A stretch of 64,000 nt of DNA from Pomphorhynchus laevis (Eukaryota; Acanthocephala; Palaeacanthocephala; Echinorhynchida; Pomphorhynchidae), in assembly GCA_012934845.2 (NCBI GenBank), contig WNNJ02000169.1:1-64000 (forward strand). The letters run 5' to 3'. Position 1 is the first letter of the stretch, and every line of letters starts with the position of its first letter. The notes under the pieces are model-generated. The model did no database searches. It was not told the DNA's origin and saw nothing but the letters and a program-made list of their open reading frames with translations. Below, in pieces: positions 19,664 to 31,056 of this stretch. The position numbers and the translations under genes were made by a program.

Positions 19664-21310
19664 ACCTCATCAATAGACAATTGTTCATGCCTAAAAAAGC
19701 GCGATCTCAGATCCCTGTTCCTCATCAAGACTCTTCCACATCGGAATGCAATGATGGTATACAAGTTTTGAAGTTGGATGCGATTCCGAAGATTGTGATG
19801 TATGGACACTTGTCCATGTTAAAATATCCGACCACTCGGTGTATAAACGTAAATAGTTCACATGCGGTTTTTGTACATTGGTACGACTACTACAGTTATC
19901 CTGCTCCTCTACTCTTGTATCACACACGATCACTCAGACCAATGTTGTTTTAGAGGTTTCCCTCGCATCAACACCTGACTTCTCATCTTATAATCCCATT
20001 ATTGAACTTACTCTCTCACACACTCCTCGTTCAACTACGTACCAAACTTCCATTAATCTTTCTCATTCTAATAATGCTAACGGTAAAGCTTTTCATCTCG
20101 TACCTCCTCTTTCCTATGCATCCCCTAATCTAAATAAATCTCAAACTTCTTTATTCTCTTCACGTACTCCTTATTCGACCTCCCCCGTATCACTTCTAAA
20201 TAATTTACATCATTCCGTAAAAATCATATCCAGTAACATCTCCGATCAGCCGATTCAACACTCCACTCATGTTACACATGCTCCAACCTATCTTAATTCT
20301 CCTTACTCTACCTCCCACGTATCACTTTCCAATAATCTACATACTTCCATCAAAATCATTTCCAGTAACATTTCCGATCAATTGATTCAACACTCCACTC
20401 CTGTTACACATGCCCCAACCTATCTTAATTCTCCTTACTCTACCTCCCACGTAACACTTCCAAATAATTTGCATCCTTCATTCAAAATCATCTTCAGTCA
20501 CATCTCTGATCAACCGATTTAACACCCCGCTCCTGTCACACTTGCTCCAACCAATATTAATTCTCTGTCGAGCACCTCTGTCATTTCCACTTCTATCTGC
20601 TTATCTGCCTCGACTCCTACCAGCTCTGTTCGTGCACCACTTCCACGAACTCGTTTTCCTTCGCGCGATCGCTGTATAATCATATCAAACTTAAAGCTTT
20701 CCGAATCTGGTTCTTCACAATCTCGAATCGATGATGATGTATCTGCTTTCAGGCCTATCCTAGCAACCATTTTTCCTGATGATAACCCATCCCTCTTTAA
20801 TAATATCGGTCCTGTATCCTTTATTCGTTTAAACAAAACCACTAAATCCAATCATCTAAGTCCTCCACTCTTAAAAATCTTTTTCCGACATAGTTCACAT
20901 GCCTCTTCGATACTCTCCCAACGTTTTAAACTTCTTAACACTTCATCTACTTGTCGTATCTTTCCTGACAACTACCTTTCCGATATTGCCCAGCTCAATT
21001 TAGATCGCATTGAGAAACCGACGTGAAACAAACGGCGAATCATCCTTATCTATACGTCAAATCAACGGAAATTTTCACGTTGTACACACAAGGCCAAAAA
21101 TTCGATGGCGTCCCATATCTCCCCCTTGTCTTCTTCGCTAGTCGATCTCGCTCCTAAGCATACTTTTCGTCTTAGTCTATTCAACACTCGCTCCATTCTT
21201 CATAAAGCTGATATGCTTCTCGATATCTTCGATCAATTATCTATCGATATTCTCAGCATTACCGAATCCTGGCATTGTGACTCCGACGATCTTGCTATTC
21301 GTCTAAAAGA
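19664..21310 (+). mobile_element. LINE family B 5' part (B1)
   Basis: ORF1 starts at the ATG at 19687 (MPKKARSQIPVP, as in copy B3) and runs, broken by a frameshift and a stop near 20520, to about 21024. ORF2 starts at 21105 (MASHISPLSSSLVDLAPKHT) and covers the first ~65 residues of the apurinic endonuclease (FNTRSILHKADMLLDIFDQL, SITESWH) before the sequence switches at 21311 to another repeat. ORF1 contains three tandem 132-bp repeats (20150-20520). CR1/L2-type element; the RT half is missing here and may never have been copied. Confidence 0.9.
20150..20520 (+). repeat. 132-bp in-frame minisatellite in LINE-B ORF1
   Basis: A 44-residue unit containing NNLH-x-S-x-KIISSNISDQ and THAPTYLNSPYSTSHV occurs three times (anchors at 20201, 20333 and 20465). 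The period is a multiple of three, so the reading frame survives copy-number change. Copy B3 has about two units. Confidence 0.85.
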
Positions 21311-22100
21311 GGAAATTATTTTTGATATTTCGCTAGCTACTGTTAGCATCTTCCTTAAAGTAAAAAAATATAAATTATGAAAGATCTTAAAATTTAAAAT
21401 AAAATGTGTAAAATCTTGCTTCCGTTAAATTTATAAATTTAAAACGAATATGGATATTTTTAGCAATGGAAATGTAACACAATAGAAATGGATTGCAATA
21501 TAGGTCAAATGAAAATTTTAAGTTCAATAAATTAAACGAATATAAAAGTAATCTAAAGTTATAATCTACCAAAGTAATGATGTTTAAAATAAATATTAAT
21601 AACTACTAAATATTTAAATGGACTTTATCAAATAAATCCAAACCAAATGTATTTTTAAGATTTGTGATTAAAAATTTAATTCCCACATTAACGATAAAAA
21701 TTTACTTTAATGTTTTGATAACAATTCTTATTGATTTTTGATCCAATTTAAAATAACACACAGAAGTTGTTAGCTTATGATAAAGCTAGTGCGAACCTGA
21801 GGACGCAACCGTATAACCATTGCTACCACAGGTTATCTATGGTATCAGCACAGTAAGTCTATTTTTAAATATTTCTTCTAAAAATATTTAAAAAAATTAA
21901 ATCAGCTAACTGAGTCTACGTATTTAATATAATTATAAAATAAACAAAACATAATAATGCTAAATCAAAATTTAATAATTAAATAATAAAATTAATAATT
22001 GTTTTTAGATTTTAAATAATTTAAATCAAGTAAAAAATGAAATTTAAAATAAACGTCATTTTTATGAATTGACTAATAAATAACAGACGTTGTATCATAA
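21311..22100. other. AT-rich repeats, no gene
   Basis: Begins with gatatttcgctagctactgt, a repeat end also present inverted near 25621-25665 and direct near 25840-25865. The rest is AT-rich and includes aattataaaat near 21935, a partial match to the direct repeats of the 18833 insertion. No coding region or RNA recognised. Confidence 0.6.
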
Positions 22101-24220
22101 TAAGAATTAGAGGTCATCAGGAGGAACTGCTATGCTATCAGGTTTCGGCCCCTAACTCCTCTACCCAACATAGCAGCGGGGCCAAATACATGCTAATGAT
22201 GTATTTCCTCTGAAATAACTATCTAGTATCTTATTCTAATACAAAGTATATTATTTATTATCCATCCATAAAAATTTGCCACTTAAGAGTTTAAATTTAT
22301 TCTTTATATTATTGTGTTGATTTATATATTTTACTATTTTATGCTTGATGTTATTTTTATAGTAACCTAGTTTAAAATATGTATCTATTAAATTATTTAA
22401 ATGATTTTGAAGAAAGCCAATATCATTACATATTGTTGCAATTCTTAAAATTTCATTATTTAATGTATTATATTTTATATTATATGGTATGCATGAATGC
22501 TCATGCAAAAATATGTTTCTTGTAAATTTAAATATGTCATCTTTACGATATAAATTAATAGTAGTTTTAGTTAATGTTAATTTAATGTTCGTATCTAGAT
22601 ATACACCTTCTTTATCATTAATATTGGTTTTGTTAAGAATAAGGCTTTCTGGATAAATGTGCTCACTAATTGAATAAAAATTATTAGAATTAAATACACA
22701 TATATCATCAATGTATCGAAACATATATTTCATATATTTATATTGTTTAGATTTAGTTTTTACACAGTTATGAACAAATTCATATTCTATAAAGCTTAAA
22801 AACAAGTCAGCTATAATTGGGCTACTATTACCACCCATTGGAACACCTTTTACTTGTCTAAATATAGATGTCCCTACTTTTAAATAATTTTGATTTATCA
22901 AAATATTTAAGGATTCTATTAATTCAATTTTATCCATATATTTATATTTACTTGATGGTTTAATTTTTGTTAGGTAGGCGTTATAATTATTATAACACAT
23001 ATATGTATATCTTTTTCCAAATATAAGATTAATTAATTTTACTAACGCTTCTTTAATATCTACTAAATCTAGATTTGTATAAAGCGTACTAAAATCGTAT
23101 GTATTTATATTTTGAAAATTTATTCATTTTGTCTGTTCTAAAAATTCTTTTGTAGAATTAATACTGAAATAGTGTTTTATACCAGTATTAATTTCGATTA
23201 CCTTGCAATATTTTTTAAAGTGTGCTTTAATTACTTTAAGTATTTTATTCATATAGACAGAAAGTGGTTTTAATGTACATTTAAACGCACTACATATGAA
23301 CCTAGGTTTTATTGGATTTTTATGTAATTTTGGATTCCAATATAATATAGGTATAGTTTTATTATCTAATTCAACCTTTATACCCTTTTTATCCATTATA
23401 GAACAGTGACTTGTAATAATTGTTTCTAAACTCAATTCACTACGTTCATATGTTGGATTTACATTTAAATCATTAGAATTAACCTCTTTCATTAGTATAT
23501 CATAATAAGCTTTTTGCATATGAAGACAAAGTTATTACTAGCTTTATCAATAGTTGTTATTATATAGTTATCCTTTAATTTAGTAAGTTCTTTATACATA
23601 TCTTTATTAATTTTATCTTTCCTTTTATAATTGTTTGTTATTTTCATTTTATTTTTAATTTTATCAAATATATAATCTTTCCAAATTTTTATCTTAGATA
23701 TATTCGAGCTTTCACTATTAATCAGCTTACTAAAGTAATCATTTAAGTTATTATATAACGAACTGTAAATTTTATTTTTGTCGTTGTTGTTATTTAATCT
23801 ATATTTATACCCTTTTAATAGCAGCTTTCTTAATTCACAATTCTCAATTAATTCTAGATTATGAGTACATATATGTTCATTTATTTTATCAAAACTAAGA
23901 CTTTTACAATTACATTCTGTTTCCATTATGTTTCTAATATTATCGTTACATATTGATTTTAATTCTTTATTATAATTACAAATTTTTCGTCCTTATGGTG
24001 GTAGGAGTTTATACCTTATTTTAGGAATATATTTACTTAAATCTGACCCTATATATTCGAGCTTTCACTATTAATCAGCTTACTAAAGTAATCATATTTA
24101 TTTTTTTCTAAAAATATTTTCATATATTTATCGATATTATTATTCACATTATTCAAATTAAAAGTACGCAATAAACCCATAATCTCCTTCGATTTTAGAT
24201 CAGATAATTTTACTAAAAAG
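22100..24220 (-). mobile_element. Penelope-type RT element (P3)
   Basis: Minus-strand coding pieces: 24045-24180 (probable N-terminal start, MGLLRTFNLNN), 23492-23926 (N-terminal helical region ending ITTIDKASNNFVFICKK), 23124-23519 (PILYWNPKLHKNPIKPRFIC, RT fingers), 22251-23000 (FRQVKGVPMGGNSSPIIADL and MFRYIDDICVFN, the catalytic palm, then a long C-terminal part). DKASNN...PKLHKNP...PMGGNSSPI...YIDD is the pattern of Penelope-like RTs. No GIY-YIG domain is seen. The 3' tail (22110-22250) has a GGCCCC/GGGGCC hairpin next to GAAACC. A 44-bp direct repeat (23698-23741 and 24050-24093) suggests a local duplication. Extremely AT-rich. Broken in several places. Confidence 0.82.
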
Positions 24221-24329
24221 AAGAAAATAATTTTTCTTTATTTAAGAACACAATATTTCTACAACTCCTATTATTCATCAGGATTTAAATCAAATGTTCA
24301 CAAAATTTCGTTTTTTTAACATTTATGCA

Positions 24330-25020
24330 AAATAGGTGCATAAATGCATTGGTCCCCTGCATTGCATACAACACAAAATTGAACAACACACATTTTGAAA
24401 CAAAGAAAACTGAAATAGCAAAATAATAAGAACATGAAAAATTATGTGTGAACAAGTAAGTGAAATCGGTGCTTTAAAGATAAGTGGAAAAAACGCAAAA
24501 ATGGATGCGAGTCGGGAGAAAAAAGAAGATTTACAGGTATTTTCTGAGCCTAAATCTACGTCAGCAAAGGTTAGTGACGTTTCTATGATTACAAATGATG
24601 GGGTGTACTTCCTCCCATCCCAAAACTCAAAAATCTGTTAATTATTAAGTTAAAAAAGCCGATGGAAAGGCATTCATTATTTAATTTCTTTTTACGGCCC
24701 TTCTTCGAAAAATTGTCTAATAAGATTATTTTCGATTCTGTGAAATTATACGAAACAGAACTGAAGATCTCTTTTTCGACAGCAGACCTCGCAAAGAGTT
24801 ATATTGATTACTTTGAGTCTGCTTTGTCGAAGTATGGTGCAGTACGCCCGATGCCTATTCTCACAACACTTAAAGTTACGAATTTGCATTGTAATATGGA
24901 TGAAAATGACATCGAATTATTTAAGAAGTCCTTAAAAGTCTTAAACTTTCGTTCTATATTGGGGAGGCACGGTTTCCCTATCTCAGTCAAGTTTTGTTCG
25001 TCTCCCTTGGAGACGAACAC
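24330..25020 (+). mobile_element. LINE ORF1 5' fragment (A8)
   Basis: 24444-24641 and 24662-25024 are two ORFs in different frames. The second includes KISFSTADLAKSYIDYFESA and LKVTNLHCNMDENDIELF, then ILGRHGFPISVKFCSSP. These align with the ORF1 N-terminal region of family A copy A3 (read antisense at 38560-38870: ISFISADL, MASLKINNLPCSLDDADKKA, ILGRDGHPIQVGFCSS). It is therefore an RNA-binding-protein ORF of a family A relative, cut just after the conserved block. A frameshift lies near 24645. Confidence 0.78.
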
Positions 25021-25358
25021 TTAAAGTTACGAATTTGCATTGTAATATGGATGAAAATGACATCGAATTATTTAAGAAGTCCTTAAAAGTCTTAAACTTT
25101 CGTTCTATATTGGGGAGGCACGGTTTCCCTATCTCAGTCAAGTTTTGTTCGTCTCCCTTGGAGACGAACATAAAGACTTTTAAGGACTTCTTAAATAATT
25201 CGATGTCATTTTCATCCATATTACAATGCAAATTCGTAACTTTAAGTGTTGCGAGAATAGGCATCGGGCGTACTGAACCATACTTCGACAAAGCAGACTC
25301 AAAGTAATCAATATAACTCTTTGCAAGGTCTGCTGTCGAAAAAGAGATCTTCAGTTAT
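24867..25358. repeat. Direct then inverted copies of the A8 ORF1 block
   Basis: 24867-25017 is repeated directly at 25018-25168 (151-bp unit, essentially identical). Then 25169-25358 is an inverted copy of about 24764-24940. The joint sequence gttcgtctcccttggagacgaac is itself a palindrome and marks each switch. Confidence 0.93.
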
Positions 25359-25590
25359 ACTCCCAGTTAAGTTTTGTTCGTCTCCCTTGGAGACGAACAA
25401 AACTTAACTGGGAGTATAAGTATGTATGGGTACTTACTTATAAGTACCTTACTTATACTTAACTGGGAGTACATACTTATACTCCCAGTTAAGTTTTGTT
25501 CGTCTCCCTTGGAGACGAAAAAACTTAACTGGGAGTATAAGTATGTAAGGGTACTTACTTACATACTTATAAGTATGTAAGGGTATCTGC
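25359..25590. repeat. Nested palindrome cluster
   Basis: atactcccagttaagtttt and its complement flank the cgtctcccttggagacg core at 25359-25419, a palindrome of about 60 bp. A second copy at 25475-25542 has one small asymmetry. Between and after them are inverted copies of taagtatgtaagggtactta. Nothing in the cluster codes. The ORF at 25374-25580 is spurious. Confidence 0.92.
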
Positions 25591-26180
25591 TAGGTTGATA
25601 TTATTATATCAAAATTACTGTAATTTTCTGACGATGCTAACAGAAATTAGCGAAATATCAAATAAAATTTTCTTCTTTCTTTGATCCAGCTCCAATAATT
25701 ATTAATTATTAATTAATAATGAACCAACTATTAACATTGGCAAGTTATTTTATTCTAAATAGTTGATACTGATCCATTATTGATAAATAATTATTGGAGC
25801 TGGATCAAAGAAAGTAGGAATTTTTTTATTGATATTTTGGTAACTACTGTTAGCATCTTCAGAAAATTAAAATTAAATTCAAATATATTAACTTTATAAA
25901 ATATTAGTGTTGCATTAAAATATAATTTCGACTCCGAATATTATACTAGACTCTGAATATTATTGGGTAATAGGTGTGATTCTAACTGAAGATGCATACA
26001 TTGTAAGGGTATCTGCTAGGTTGATATTATTATATCAAAATTACTGTAATTATTAATAGTTACAGTAATAAGCTCCAATATTTATTAATTATTAATTAAT
26101 AATGAGCCATTATTAATTATTTAAATATTATCAACTATTTAAAAATGGTATTATATTTTATATCATGATACCTGTAAAAT
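25590..26180. repeat. Inverted-repeat, MITE-like segments
   Basis: ttctttgatccagctccaat (about 25677) pairs with its complement near 25790-25815, enclosing 90 bases of AT-rich sequence. Outer ends agcgaaatatcaaataaaa and ttgatattttggtaactactg extend the symmetry. The word gtaagggtatctgctaggtt occurs at 25577 and again at 26006, starting a second partial copy. Looks like a non-autonomous inverted-repeat element with one full and one partial copy. Confidence 0.75.
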
Positions 26181-26239
26181 AAATTTTTATCTTACAAGCA
26201 ACTTTATGAATTTACATTTAACTATATATAGTTCAATGT

Positions 26240-26300
26240 ATACTAAAGAAGGCCGAATGTCCGAAACTTTTGTAATAAAAGTTTATTTCTGTTTTCCAAA
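26240..26300 (+). repeat. PLE-type tail motif
   Basis: GAAGGCCGAATGTCCGAAAC followed by TAATAAAAG at 26248-26280. Same layout as the palindrome at 242-379: short hairpin, CGAAAC, then an AATAAA-like box. Probably the last bases of a PLE or related insertion. Confidence 0.5.
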
Positions 26301-26399
26301 GTCCGATTTTATATGTGCAGACATATGAATCTCGGGCATCGATTCTCCAATAATCGTTATTATATATAAACGGAATATAAATTCACATCGATTCACAAA

Positions 26400-28765
26400 T
26401 GGGGGCATTGGGCCTCCAGCTGCAGTGAGACAGCAACTTGCGGGGTATGTAGATCGCCCCATTGTGCGGCCTTTAAGTCAGGCATTAGGTGTAAAGCCCC
26501 CCCCCATCCTGCTCTAACTGTGGGGAGGAGTAGTCTTGCCTGGGGCAGGAAATTCACCTACTTCAAACTGTACAGAAGAAATTTCATAAAAGTCGGCTGC
26601 CACAACGAGGCCTGTTACTTTTCCTTGTGCTGCCGCCCGTATGGGAAATGACCATATCATGCGAGCCGTGGATTTACGGGTTTAATCAGTATATAAGAAG
26701 ATGGACGACTTAGTGACAACCGTTCTGGCCGCCTTTTGTGCTAATTCGACTAAACCTTCAGCCGTTATACCTGCACGGAGCAGTCGCGCCAGCAATTGTC
26801 CACCTCTAATGACCTAATTTGTTGGAGAATTGAGGAAGAAATGTTGCTTCGAAAGAGATTTCACTTTGATCTGATCAGAGTTGCCTTCTTTCAAGCGCCT
26901 ATCCAACTCTTTCCCAGAATAGGAAATGAGTCTGACCGAATTTAATAACTACCTCTTTTCGCAAGCTACCGCGATTTTATCGACTACCTATAAAAGTCGT
27001 ATATACAATCCACTACAACGAAACTCAAGGTCCTAGCGTAATTGCTTAACCTCCCTGATCTCTCTGTTTCCGCCAGACAGGCTCTCTTGAATGAATACTG
27101 AATCACTAGATATAGGTTCCAGCTGAGTAGATATAGGACGAGTATTGCTCGCCTTAGTCATCCTCAGTCTTTTTTTAAGATTTTCAAGGAGAAGTTTGTT
27201 TGTTGGAAGGATAGAGCATTGGGTTAGATAGGGAATGTAGGCCTTGACAAAGTTTTGGATGAGTCACTAGCCCTACACAACTATATAGCCACTCAATCAC
27301 CTCAACCAATCCCGCCTTGGTGTAACTTCAGGAGTAGGGATCTATCTGTTACGGATATCCTTAACTCATGGGGTCCACTCCCGGGCACCTCCAAATCCGT
27401 CGCTCCACTTTCTTCTCAGGTCTGTCAGCTTTTGACAGCTGCTCAGAGAAGAGAGGTGGCCGTCACAATGCTTCTAGCCTCCCCATCCGATGTAGCAGGC
27501 ATCAATATTAGTAAACGTGTTTTTATTCTTGAGAAAAAATCCTGCTCATGTCCTAAAGATCTGCGACCCACTTCGATTCAAAATGCCCTCATGTCGATTT
27601 ACGAAAAAGTGCTTACGCGTAAAATCCGCGACCATTTAAGTAGGCGTAATTTGATCCCTCCAGGTTTTAATGGGTTCATCAAGAGTCACTCGGTCCATTC
27701 AGCAGTTGGTGGGTGGAGACGTTTTGTCGGGATAATATCAATCGTCTAGTTGTGGCTGTTTTCCTTGACTTTTCTGATGAATTTAACCGCATCTACATTC
27801 TCTTTGTGATATCTTATCTCAGGTCGATAGGGTTTCTTGCGAGAATTGTGAACAGGGTGGAGATACTGTTGTCCACCAAGCGTTTTTACTATGAAGACGA
27901 CCCTGATGCGCGTCAGTTCTACCCTATTACGAATGTGCTTCAAAGATCACCACTTTCTCCTATCTTGTATCTTGCTGCCTCCATTTACCTCTTCAAAATA
28001 TTTAAACGTGAACAACGTCTAGTAGTGTACGCTGATGACACCACATCCCTGTTCACTAGACACAGACGTAAAGACGTTGTTTCTGACATCAGCCGTTTCT
28101 TTTTAATATTAAAAGACCAGTTGCCCATGTCCAACCTTGTTCTAAACTCCGCCAAATCGCAGGTGGTTGTGTTTCATGGCACCCCTGCTAAAAGCAAAAA
28201 CTCAAGAGATTAGCACTACTTGCTCTCTTCCATATCTGCCTCTGAATCACTTCCCACCTTCACAAGTCGAGTAAAATACCTGGGGTTTACCGTTACGGTG
28301 AACTGGTCGGCGAAAGCTGACCTGGATAGACTTAAACGTATCCTGAAGAAAGCTAGGTGGGGCCTGAAACGGACTCAACATATGTGATTGAAAGGGAAAA
28401 CCCAAGTGCGCCTTTGGAGCTTTTGGGCTACCTCGGGATTAGTCTTCTTTTCTAGAGGACGTCCCCCAGAGCAAAGGCTAAGGTTTCTTACTCTCCTCGT
28501 CTCTCGTTTACCCAGCATAATCCGCACCGACTGGATTCTTCGGGGGTGAAATACCCCTGGTTGGTTCAGTCAGAAAGCGGCGTGTTGGATCGTGAGGGGG
28601 CGTAGATCCCTCTGCACCTGAGACCATAAATGGAAGAAGAAGGAATACGATTAATGTCAATGAAGACAATTGCTCAAGATTTTGACTGTTTTGACTTGTC
28701 TAAAATTTGATTGTTATGATGACTTAATTATATTGTATTTAAGAAAACCATTATTATTATAAATA
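26400..28765 (+). mobile_element. LINE family A copy A2
   Basis: 26400-26640 holds the zinc-knuckle end of ORF1 (broken). After a large internal deletion, sequence resumes near 26760 in the endonuclease-RT linker. 27255-27749 is the linker and RT fingers (DESLALHNYIATQSPQPIP, SCPKDLRPTSIQNALMSIYE). 27713-28213 is the palm (VFLDFSDEFNRIYI, VLQRSPLSPILYLAASIYLF, LVVYADDTTSLF) in a second frame. 28214-28560 is the C-terminal region (LGFTVTVNWSAKADLDRLK). The 3' UTR ends near 28765 in gtatttaagaaaaccattatt, the same ending as copy A4. Jockey/I-type, with at least four interruptions. Confidence 0.88.
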
Positions 28766-28958
28766 ATAAAACAAATTTTTTCAACCTCTGGTGCATTGGC
28801 AGCTGAGCAAACGCAGTACTCAAGTCCATGGCGTTCAAGCTCACCAGAGCAAGCTTATCACAGTACTGCGAAATTGTTGAATTAAAGCGCAACATCGCTT
28901 TCGCCATAATGAGATCAGCATCTGCTTGTCTAAGAGCCCCTCGATCAAGCAGAGGCAA
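28728..28958 (-). other. Unidentified 76-codon ORF
   Basis: Reads RGALRQADADLIMAKAMLRF and QYCDKLALVSLNAMDLSTAF, with a hydrophobic end. Amphipathic and plausible as protein, but I do not recognise it. It overlaps the tail of LINE-A copy A2 by about 40 bases. It may be a remnant of another element. Confidence 0.2.
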
Positions 28959-29039
28959 TTACCAATCTCAAACTAACTGATTGATATATTCGGTTTTGAT
29001 ACTTTATTCGACCCTGAGTTTGAAGCCCATTTGCGTAAA

Positions 29040-29405
29040 CTCATTTTATTGTGCAAAATAAATTTTGTCTGGTTAAAAAAAATAAAACAAAATAAAAATC
29101 AATCATAAAATAAAAACAAAATCATAAAACAAGTGATAAAAGCATACGAATTGAATAATTAAAATAATTTAATATTAGAATAATTAATTATAATTTAATT
29201 TTAGGTTGTAATCAGATTTATTATTAAGCATTAAATTAGGTTCTTTTTGGATAAAATACGCTTCTTTAATAATGCGAAATATCAATTACTTTCAGCTGAT
29301 AAAATATATGGATTTTCAAAATCAATGGAATGACTCGAAATCGCAAAATGCTGAGCAACAGCACTAGAAGTAGTCCCCTTATGTACATTAATAGATGTAC
29401 ACAAG
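29040..29405 (-). mobile_element. Penelope-like element 3' fragment (P1 copy 2)
   Basis: Antisense to, and matching, 7800-8160 of P1 copy 1. It carries the end of the GIY-YIG-type domain (SSAVAQHF-like region, antisense near 29340-29380) and the AT-rich 3' UTR with tgcttaataataaat. The coding remnant is interrupted. It shows that P1 is a real multi-copy family. Confidence 0.8.
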
Positions 29406-29715
29406 GAGGCCATTTTTTCTACGTTCCAGTAAAACTATCATTCAAGTTATTCACGTATTAATGAATCTCGATATTTTTCAAATATTTCACGGTACGATCT
29501 AATCTCGCGAAGAATTATTAAATGATTATTTTTGAACAGCAGTGTCGAAACTAGTATTGAATATGTCTGATAGTTATGAAATCTGTGAATACGTAGAAGG
29601 TTTCAAACGTGTAAGCTAGAAGTGCAAACTTAATAGCGAATAAATCAGATAAGATGAATGAATAGTGAAGTGGAAATCATTAAATTTAAGTATTTGACAA
29701 CGATGCTTCAAATTA
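29406..29715. other. Spacer, nothing recognised
   Basis: Moderately AT-rich, no ORF or repeat recognised between two PLE fragments. Confidence 0.55.
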
Positions 29716-30132
29716 AAAATAATTTTAATTATTGCGAACCATCCCTGAGAATATGACTTTATTTATTATTATATATTTCGACTGTACTCGGCAGTCCTTT
29801 TCAATCGAGAAAACATGTTAATTAAATAAAATTAATTTGTATCTCTGTTTTAGCCCTATCAGTAATAGTTGATTTCAATTGGCAACCTTATATGATGTTT
29901 AGCCAATTTATTAATCACATCCTTGTTGTGGAGGGAATTTTAAGGACCAGTTAGATTTGTTCCCTTTCATTATAGGAAAGTTAAATTTATACAACGACTC
30001 CAGGACAAGCATACTTCCTAACTGTTTTTCTTTATGTAGGACGTCAGTGCTTTCAAAATCAATGTTATGGTCAGCCTCAATAACATGATTTAATATTGTT
30101 GAAAATGCTTCAATTTTTAATAATAAAATCAA
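29716..30132 (-). mobile_element. Penelope-like element 3' end (P2, left arm)
   Basis: 29911-30132 encodes the end of a PLE endonuclease region (STILNHVIEADHNIDFESTD, SMLVLESLYKFNFP). The 3' UTR runs left to about 29735 and contains a GACTG/CAGTC hairpin followed by CGAAATAT and aataataaataaag. It is the mirror of 30400-30835. Confidence 0.8.
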
Positions 30133-30173
30133 CGTTTATCAATAATACTTTAACGATACGATTATCGAAATTT

Positions 30174-30345
30174 GCTTTAAAATTCAAGAACAACATAAAA
30201 GTGTTTTAGCTTTAAAATTCAAGAACAACATAAAAGTGTTTTAGGTTTAAAATTCAAGAACAACATAAAAGTGTTTTAGCTTAAAAATTCAAGAACAACA
30301 TAAAAGTGTTTTAGCTTTAAAATTCAAGAACAACATAAAAGTGTA
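30174..30345. repeat. 35-bp tandem repeat, five copies
   Basis: Units of 35 bp (gctttaaaattcaagaacaa then cataaaagtgtttta) start at 30174, 30209, 30244, 30279 and 30314. Nearly identical. They sit at the centre of the inverted PLE pair, mostly on the right arm side. The unit reads through as FKIQEQHK or LKFKNNIKV, so it may have arisen by duplication of coding sequence before the endonuclease. Confidence 0.95.
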
Positions 30346-30835
30346 CTATAAAACTGATGCTAGACTTAGTGGCATATTCAAAAGTAAACCTGTAACAACA
30401 TTACAATGCGTAATATTCCGTGTGCAGATTGTGAGAAGACTTATGTTGTACAAACTAAACAAGGCTTAAGAAAAGAACTTGATATAACATTGATTTTGAA
30501 ATAACTGACATCCTACATAAAGGAAAACAGTTAGGAAATATGCATGTCCTGGAATCGTTGTATATTTCCAACTTTCCTACAATGGAATGCACAAGTCTAA
30601 GTGGTCCTTAAAATTCCCTCCACAATATGTGCACAAGGATGTGATTAATAAATTGGCTAAACATCATATAAGGTTGCCAAATAAAATCAACTATTACTGA
30701 CAGGCTAAAACAGAGATACAAATTAATTTTATTTAATTAACATTTTTTTCTATTTTAAGATTAAAAAGGACTGTGAGTACATCGAAATATCTAATAATAA
30801 ATAAAATCTTTTGAATTATCGGGGATGGTTCACAA
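30346..30835 (+). mobile_element. Penelope-like element 3' end (P2, right arm)
   Basis: Plus-strand copy with TDARLSGIFKSKPVTTLQ near 30353-30405, then IPCADCEKTYV near 30417 (the Cys pair at the head of the GIY-YIG-type domain) and the AHNIDFE-type end. The 3' UTR from 30660 matches the left arm (catcatataaggttgccaa, acagagatacaaattaattt). The coding region is broken. Confidence 0.8.
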
Positions 30836-31056
30836 TAAAAAAGTTACATTTGACCAGAAAGCAATTCTCCATGATATGAATTAAAAATACAATAATAGAT
30901 TATAGTTGGACCTATTTTTTTATATTTTTTGACAAATTTATATCATTTAGGATATGTTTGTCAGTAATATTGCCAAAGTTAGGATATAAATTGATATTAT
31001 CAACATATTGTATGAAAATGTTTCGGGTATAGTGAAGCGAATCAAGTTACTTAGTA
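30836..31056. other. AT-rich spacer
   Basis: No gene seen. It ends at the left boundary of the EF-hand segmental duplication. Confidence 0.55.

Noticed and set aside
30174-30345. CRISPR array
   Set aside because: Units are contiguous 35-bp repeats without unique spacers, in an animal genome inside a PLE.
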